Positions 5,848 through 9,081 of a stretch of 9,081 bases of DNA are shown here, piece by piece. Each line of letters starts with the position of its first letter. The first letter of the stretch is position 1. The stretch comes from Fulvivirga aurantia (GTDB lineage: Bacteria; Bacteroidota; Bacteroidia; Cytophagales; Cyclobacteriaceae). The notes beneath the pieces were generated by a model. It had not been told where the DNA came from. It made no database searches and saw only the letters and a program-made list of their open reading frames with translations. Both the position numbers and the translations under genes were made by a program. Location: NCBI RefSeq assembly GCF_009711475.1, contig NZ_SMMD01000809.1, positions 1-9,081 of the forward strand, written 5' to 3'.

Positions 5848-7895
5848 AAAATTGTAACACGATATTTTTAGCCGTTTTGCTGTCTGTTTTGCCAACTCTT
5901 ACACAGGCACAGAATGATTTAATTTCCCCCGATAGTTTGCGTCAGGTGTATAATACTACCAGCAACGACTCTATTAAACTGAGAATTGCCTATTATCTTA
6001 TTTCAGAATATGAGATTTCAGATCCTGATTCTGCTTATCAAATGGCATTGCACATAAAAGAGCTGGCAGAGCAGGAAAATGACACAACGATCCTTGCAAG
6101 TATTTACAGGTACCTTGGTGTTTTGGCAGGTTATAGAGGGGAACATTACCAGGCCTTACAATTTGATTTTGATGCATTAAGACTTTACGAAAGCGTAGGA
6201 GATGAAGAAGGTATAGCCCGTGTTTGGAATAACCTGGGAGAGGGCTATTACGAACTTGACCTTTTTAATGAGGCCTATGATTACTATTATAAGTCTCTGA
6301 ACCGAACCACAGAAATAGGCGACTCGCTAGGGGCCGCTATAGCAACTTATAATGTGGGTAGAGTTCTCAAGGCTATGGGTCAGCTTAAAAAGGCCAAAGT
6401 ATTTATTGTTGAAGCCAAAGAGCTAAGTGAGAAAATAGGTGATAAAGAAGGCATACCCTATGCCCTCAACGACCTGGGTGACATTTATTTAGCAGAAGGT
6501 AAATATGACCTTGCATTAGAGACTCTAAACGAAGCGCTCGAAAAATGTAAGGAGTATGAAGAAGTTTTAGACGTCTACATTTTGGCCCCGGAAATATTGG
6601 AGAAAATTGCTCAGGCATACAGAGCGAAGCGAGACTATGCCGCGGCTATAGACTATCACGATCAGGCCATTGAGTATTATGAAAATCTTGGAAACGAAAG
6701 TGGAATAGCAGAAATCAACCTGGGTAAAGGCCGCACACTTATGGCCAGCGGGGACTTAGATGAGGCTGCACGCTTTCTCAATACCGCACTTTCCATAGCC
6801 AATGACGAAAACAACAAAGGGCTTCAGGTACAGGTATATCAGGAGCTTTCCAAACTATATGAGCTTAAAGGAGAATTTCAAAGATCGCTGGAGCTATATA
6901 AAAAGTTTAAAACATTGGGTGATGAGCTCTATAGCGAAAAGAAAAGTGAGCAATTTTCTCAGTTACAAATTAAGTACGAGACTCAAAAGAAAGATATTGA
7001 AATTGCACTTCTTAATCAGCGTGAAGAGCAACGGCAGGCACAACTCAAAAATGAAGAGTTTCTAAGAAACATATTAGTGGTAATATTGGCATTTACAGCC
7101 GTGCTGTTAGTCACACTCTATAGAAGTGGAGCAAGAAGGAAAAAGATTAACGAGCTGTTGATCGTACACCAAAAAGAGATAGAGGCACAAAGTAAAGAGC
7201 TCGAAAGTTTACTTGAGCTAAAGGATAAATTCTTTTCTATTGTTTCTCATGACCTAAGATCGCCCATCAATGCACTTGTAGGTATTCTTGATATGCTTAA
7301 TGAAGGCCACCTCACACAGGAGGAGCTTGTGCAGCTTACCAGGTCATTAAAAATCAGGCTTGACAACACCAGAAAGCTGCTCGATAATCTGCTCGACTGG
7401 GCAATGGTGCAAATGAATGAGATTGAGATAAAGGAGGAAGAAATAAAACTCAAACTCACAGTAGAAGATAACCTCACCTTTTTTAGAGAAGTAAACGATA
7501 AGAATATCAACTTTTTCAACAAAGTACAAGAGGAGGTGGCGCTGGCAGATCGCAACATGCTCGACCTGGTGATAAGAAACCTGGTTTCAAACTCTATAAA
7601 ATTTACTCAGGAGAAAGGCACAGTAGAAGTTTTTGCAGAAGACAGTGGCCAACATTGGATTATCTGCATAAGCGACAATGGTGTAGGTATGTCTCAAGAG
7701 CAAGTTGGGAAAGTATTTGATAACTCATTGATTTATACTACACCGGGCACCTCCAATGAAAAGGGTACAGGAATAGGCTTAAAGCTGTGTAAAGAATTTG
7801 TTGATAGAATGGGAGGCAAAATCTGGGTAGAAAGTGAAGAAGGCAAAGGCAGCACATTTAAGTTTACTGTAAAAAAAGCAGAATCTACTGAATAA
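5844..7895 (+). CDS. Periplasmic-TPR sensor histidine kinase within the nuo block
   Basis: Membrane-bound sensor kinase of 683 residues; stimulus and partner are unknown. A signal peptide (1-22, cleavage likely after TQA) leads to about eight TPR repeats in units near 40 residues, many ending in GD/GN-x-x-G turns (about 45-360). A coiled coil (about 361-405) and one transmembrane helix (about 410-426) follow, then a second coiled coil and HisKA with FSIVSHDLRSPI (phospho-acceptor H469). The ATPase domain has its N box NLVSN (N579, N583), G1 box DNGVG (611-615), F box VFD (624-626) and G2 box GTGIGL (641-646), so it looks active. It ends without a receiver domain, and no response regulator is visible nearby. 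The start is a TTG: the frame is closed by TGA at 5835, the first ATG lies near residue 67, and only the TTG gives a complete signal peptide. The gene starts 16 bases after nuoH and ends 41 before nuoI. The organisation resembles TPR-containing kinases common in Bacteroidota; it is not a complex I subunit. Confidence 0.9.
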   Translation: MKNCNTIFLAVLLSVLPTLTQAQNDLISPDSLRQVYNTTSNDSIKLRIAYYLISEYEISDPDSAYQMALHIKELAEQENDTTILASIYRYLGVLAGYRGEHYQALQFDFDALRLYESVGDEEGIARVWNNLGEGYYELDLFNEAYDYYYKSLNRTTEIGDSLGAAIATYNVGRVLKAMGQLKKAKVFIVEAKELSEKIGDKEGIPYALNDLGDIYLAEGKYDLALETLNEALEKCKEYEEVLDVYILAPEILEKIAQAYRAKRDYAAAIDYHDQAIEYYENLGNESGIAEINLGKGRTLMASGDLDEAARFLNTALSIANDENNKGLQVQVYQELSKLYELKGEFQRSLELYKKFKTLGDELYSEKKSEQFSQLQIKYETQKKDIEIALLNQREEQRQAQLKNEEFLRNILVVILAFTAVLLVTLYRSGARRKKINELLIVHQKEIEAQSKELESLLELKDKFFSIVSHDLRSPINALVGILDMLNEGHLTQEELVQLTRSLKIRLDNTRKLLDNLLDWAMVQMNEIEIKEEEIKLKLTVEDNLTFFREVNDKNINFFNKVQEEVALADRNMLDLVIRNLVSNSIKFTQEKGTVEVFAEDSGQHWIICISDNGVGMSQEQVGKVFDNSLIYTTPGTSNEKGTGIGLKLCKEFVDRMGGKIWVESEEGKGSTFKFTVKKAESTE

Positions 7896-7936
7896 AATAT
7901 TTAGCCTTTATCAAAATCTTGGCATCTTTGTTTGGC

Positions 7937-8629
7937 ATGAGCACAAATTATTGGCTAAACATAAAATCCTCAACAAAAACCCTTCTTAAAGGACTCAGCA
8001 TAACGTTAAGGCACTTTTTTGATGCCCGCCATAGCAAAGCTTCTATTGATGTAAAAGAAGAAAACTATTTTGAGAAGCAAAATGGTATTTCTACCATACA
8101 ATACCCTCACGAAAGTATGCCGGTACCAGATAATGGTAGGTATAGGTTACATAATGAAATTGATGATTGTATTGTATGTGACAAGTGCGCAAAGATTTGT
8201 CCGGTAGATTGCATCGAAATTGAATCAATAAAAGCCACAGAAACCTTTGGCAAAACTTCTGATGGTACCCCAAAGAGAATACATGCGGCAAAGTTTGATA
8301 TTGACATGGGTAAATGCTGTTTTTGTGGCTTATGTACGACAGTTTGCCCGACAGAGTGCCTGACTATGACCAAGACCTTTGATTTTAGTGAGTTTGAAAT
8401 CGATGATCATGTCTACTCCTTTGCAAATATGAGTGCAGCAGACATATTGGCCAAACAGAAGGAACTGGCAGCTTATGAAGAGGAGAAGGCTAAGGCCAAA
8501 GAGTCAAAAGGATCATCTGGTGAAAGCCCAAGGCCTAAACCTGTAGCGAAACCAAAAACAACTACTGCAACCACTGGCAAACCTAAATTTAAGCCAAGGG
8601 CGCCTAAACCGAAGAAAAAAGATGATTGA
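7937..8629 (+). CDS. nuoI: NADH-quinone oxidoreductase subunit I, with basic C-terminal tail
   Basis: Ferredoxin-like complex I subunit (TYKY homologue) that holds clusters N6a and N6b and passes electrons toward the quinone site beside NuoH. The 230 residues have two 4Fe-4S motifs: C78-xx-C81-xx-C84-xxx-C88-P and C127-xx-C130-xx-C133-xxx-C137-P. The N-terminus (NYWLNIKSSTKTLLKGLSITLRH, about residues 4-26) is the usual amphipathic membrane-docking helix. After about residue 180 the protein continues as a low-complexity tail rich in Lys, Pro, Ala and Thr, ending KPKKKDD, which the E. coli protein lacks. ATG 7937 is preferred over an in-frame TTG at 7919, which would add six residues. The stop lies inside the start of nuoJ (eight-base overlap), showing tight coupling. 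Confidence 0.95.
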   Translation: MSTNYWLNIKSSTKTLLKGLSITLRHFFDARHSKASIDVKEENYFEKQNGISTIQYPHESMPVPDNGRYRLHNEIDDCIVCDKCAKICPVDCIEIESIKATETFGKTSDGTPKRIHAAKFDIDMGKCCFCGLCTTVCPTECLTMTKTFDFSEFEIDDHVYSFANMSAADILAKQKELAAYEEEKAKAKESKGSSGESPRPKPVAKPKTTTATTGKPKFKPRAPKPKKKDD

Positions 8630-9081
8630 GGTTCTTTTTTACATATTTGGAGGCTTAGCAGTATTAGGAGCATTGCTCGTACTCATTACAAAAAACGTAT
8701 TATATGCTGCTTGTTCATTGGTGGTTGCCTTTTTGGGCGTAGCAGCCATTTATGTATTGGCCGGTGCAGAATTTTTAGCCATCACCCAAATAATGATTTA
8801 CGTAGGCGGAATTGTGGTTCTCATGATTTTTGGTGTTATGTTGACCAATCGGTTATCTGGCAAAGCACTAATAGCCTCCAGTCATAATCAATTTTGGGGC
8901 TTAATTGCCGGAGGAGCTATATTCAGTTTACTTTTATTAAGCCTTTTTCAGGTCAACTTGCCGATTATAAAGCAGTCGATACCAGAATTCGATAATATTC
9001 GCACGCTAGGTGTTGGACTCATGTCTGATTATATCCTTCCATTTGAAGTAGCTGCCATATTACTGTTATTAGCACTTGTCG
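8622..9081 (+). CDS. nuoJ: NADH-quinone oxidoreductase subunit J, 3' end cut by window
   Basis: Membrane subunit of complex I (ND6 homologue), part of the antiporter-like membrane arm beside NuoH and NuoK. The frame starts at ATG 8622 (MIEVLFYIFGGLAVLGALLV) and remains open for 153 codons to the window end. It shows the NuoJ signature AEFLAITQIMIYVGGIVVLM, whose helix 3 carries the conserved flexible YVGG segment. Four or five helices are visible, including the last one (about bases 9040-9080, FEVAAILLLLALV), so only the final part is missing. It overlaps nuoI by eight bases. The usual next gene would be nuoK, outside the window. Confidence 0.93.
   Translation, partial: MIEVLFYIFGGLAVLGALLVLITKNVLYAACSLVVAFLGVAAIYVLAGAEFLAITQIMIYVGGIVVLMIFGVMLTNRLSGKALIASSHNQFWGLIAGGAIFSLLLLSLFQVNLPIIKQSIPEFDNIRTLGVGLMSDYILPFEVAAILLLLALV

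Noticed and set aside
7247..7558. 103-residue minus-strand frame opposite the kinase gene
   Set aside because: It is a Ser/Leu-rich shadow of the kinase HisKA coding sequence with no family resemblance.
8473..8673. Minus-strand frame opposite the nuoI tail
   Set aside because: It is the mirror of the Lys/Pro-rich tail codons and spans the nuoI-nuoJ junction, with no independent start signal.

Overview
The window looks like chromosomal core DNA from a member of the Bacteroidota, probably a Cytophagales-type marine or soil bacterium. This rests on protein style and on regulatory signals. The FabI is of the divergent Bacteroidota type (N-terminal GKKGIIFGALDESSIAW). The intergenic -7 elements match the Bacteroidota consensus TAnnTTTG. 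Start codons have no Shine-Dalgarno sequence in front of them. There is also a large periplasmic TPR sensor kinase of a kind common in this phylum. The genus assignment is inference only.

Layout. (1) Bases 1-1957, plus strand: the 3' part of an LptF/LptG-family lipopolysaccharide-export permease, overlapping by one base (TGATG) a ten-helix EamA/DMT-family transporter. (2) Bases 1954-3631, minus strand: fabI followed by ispE, with a strong intrinsic terminator between them. The ispE 3' end overlaps the transporter 3' end by four bases. (3) Bases 3632-3850: a divergent control region with a consensus-like promoter facing each way, toward fabI and toward murI. (4) Bases 3851-4663: murI, glutamate racemase. 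(5) Bases 4730-9081, plus strand: a respiratory complex I block, nuoH - TPR sensor histidine kinase - nuoI - nuoJ (cut by the window end).

Functionally, most genes serve the envelope and energy metabolism: LPS export (LptG-like), fatty-acid elongation (FabI), isoprenoid precursors for undecaprenyl phosphate and quinones (IspE), D-glutamate for peptidoglycan (MurI), and the quinone-reducing membrane arm of complex I (NuoH, NuoI, NuoJ). The unexpected element is an intact 683-residue histidine kinase with eight periplasmic TPR repeats, lying in the same direction between nuoH and nuoI. It is joined to nuoH by only 16 bases and by a possible stop/start relay. The nuo block also begins at nuoH directly after murI, with no nuoG or other nuo gene immediately upstream, so the complex I genes appear to be split or rearranged.

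No tRNA, rRNA, CRISPR array, insertion sequence or phage gene was seen. No gene-free stretch exceeds 300 bases; the longest is the 219-base fabI-murI divergent region.
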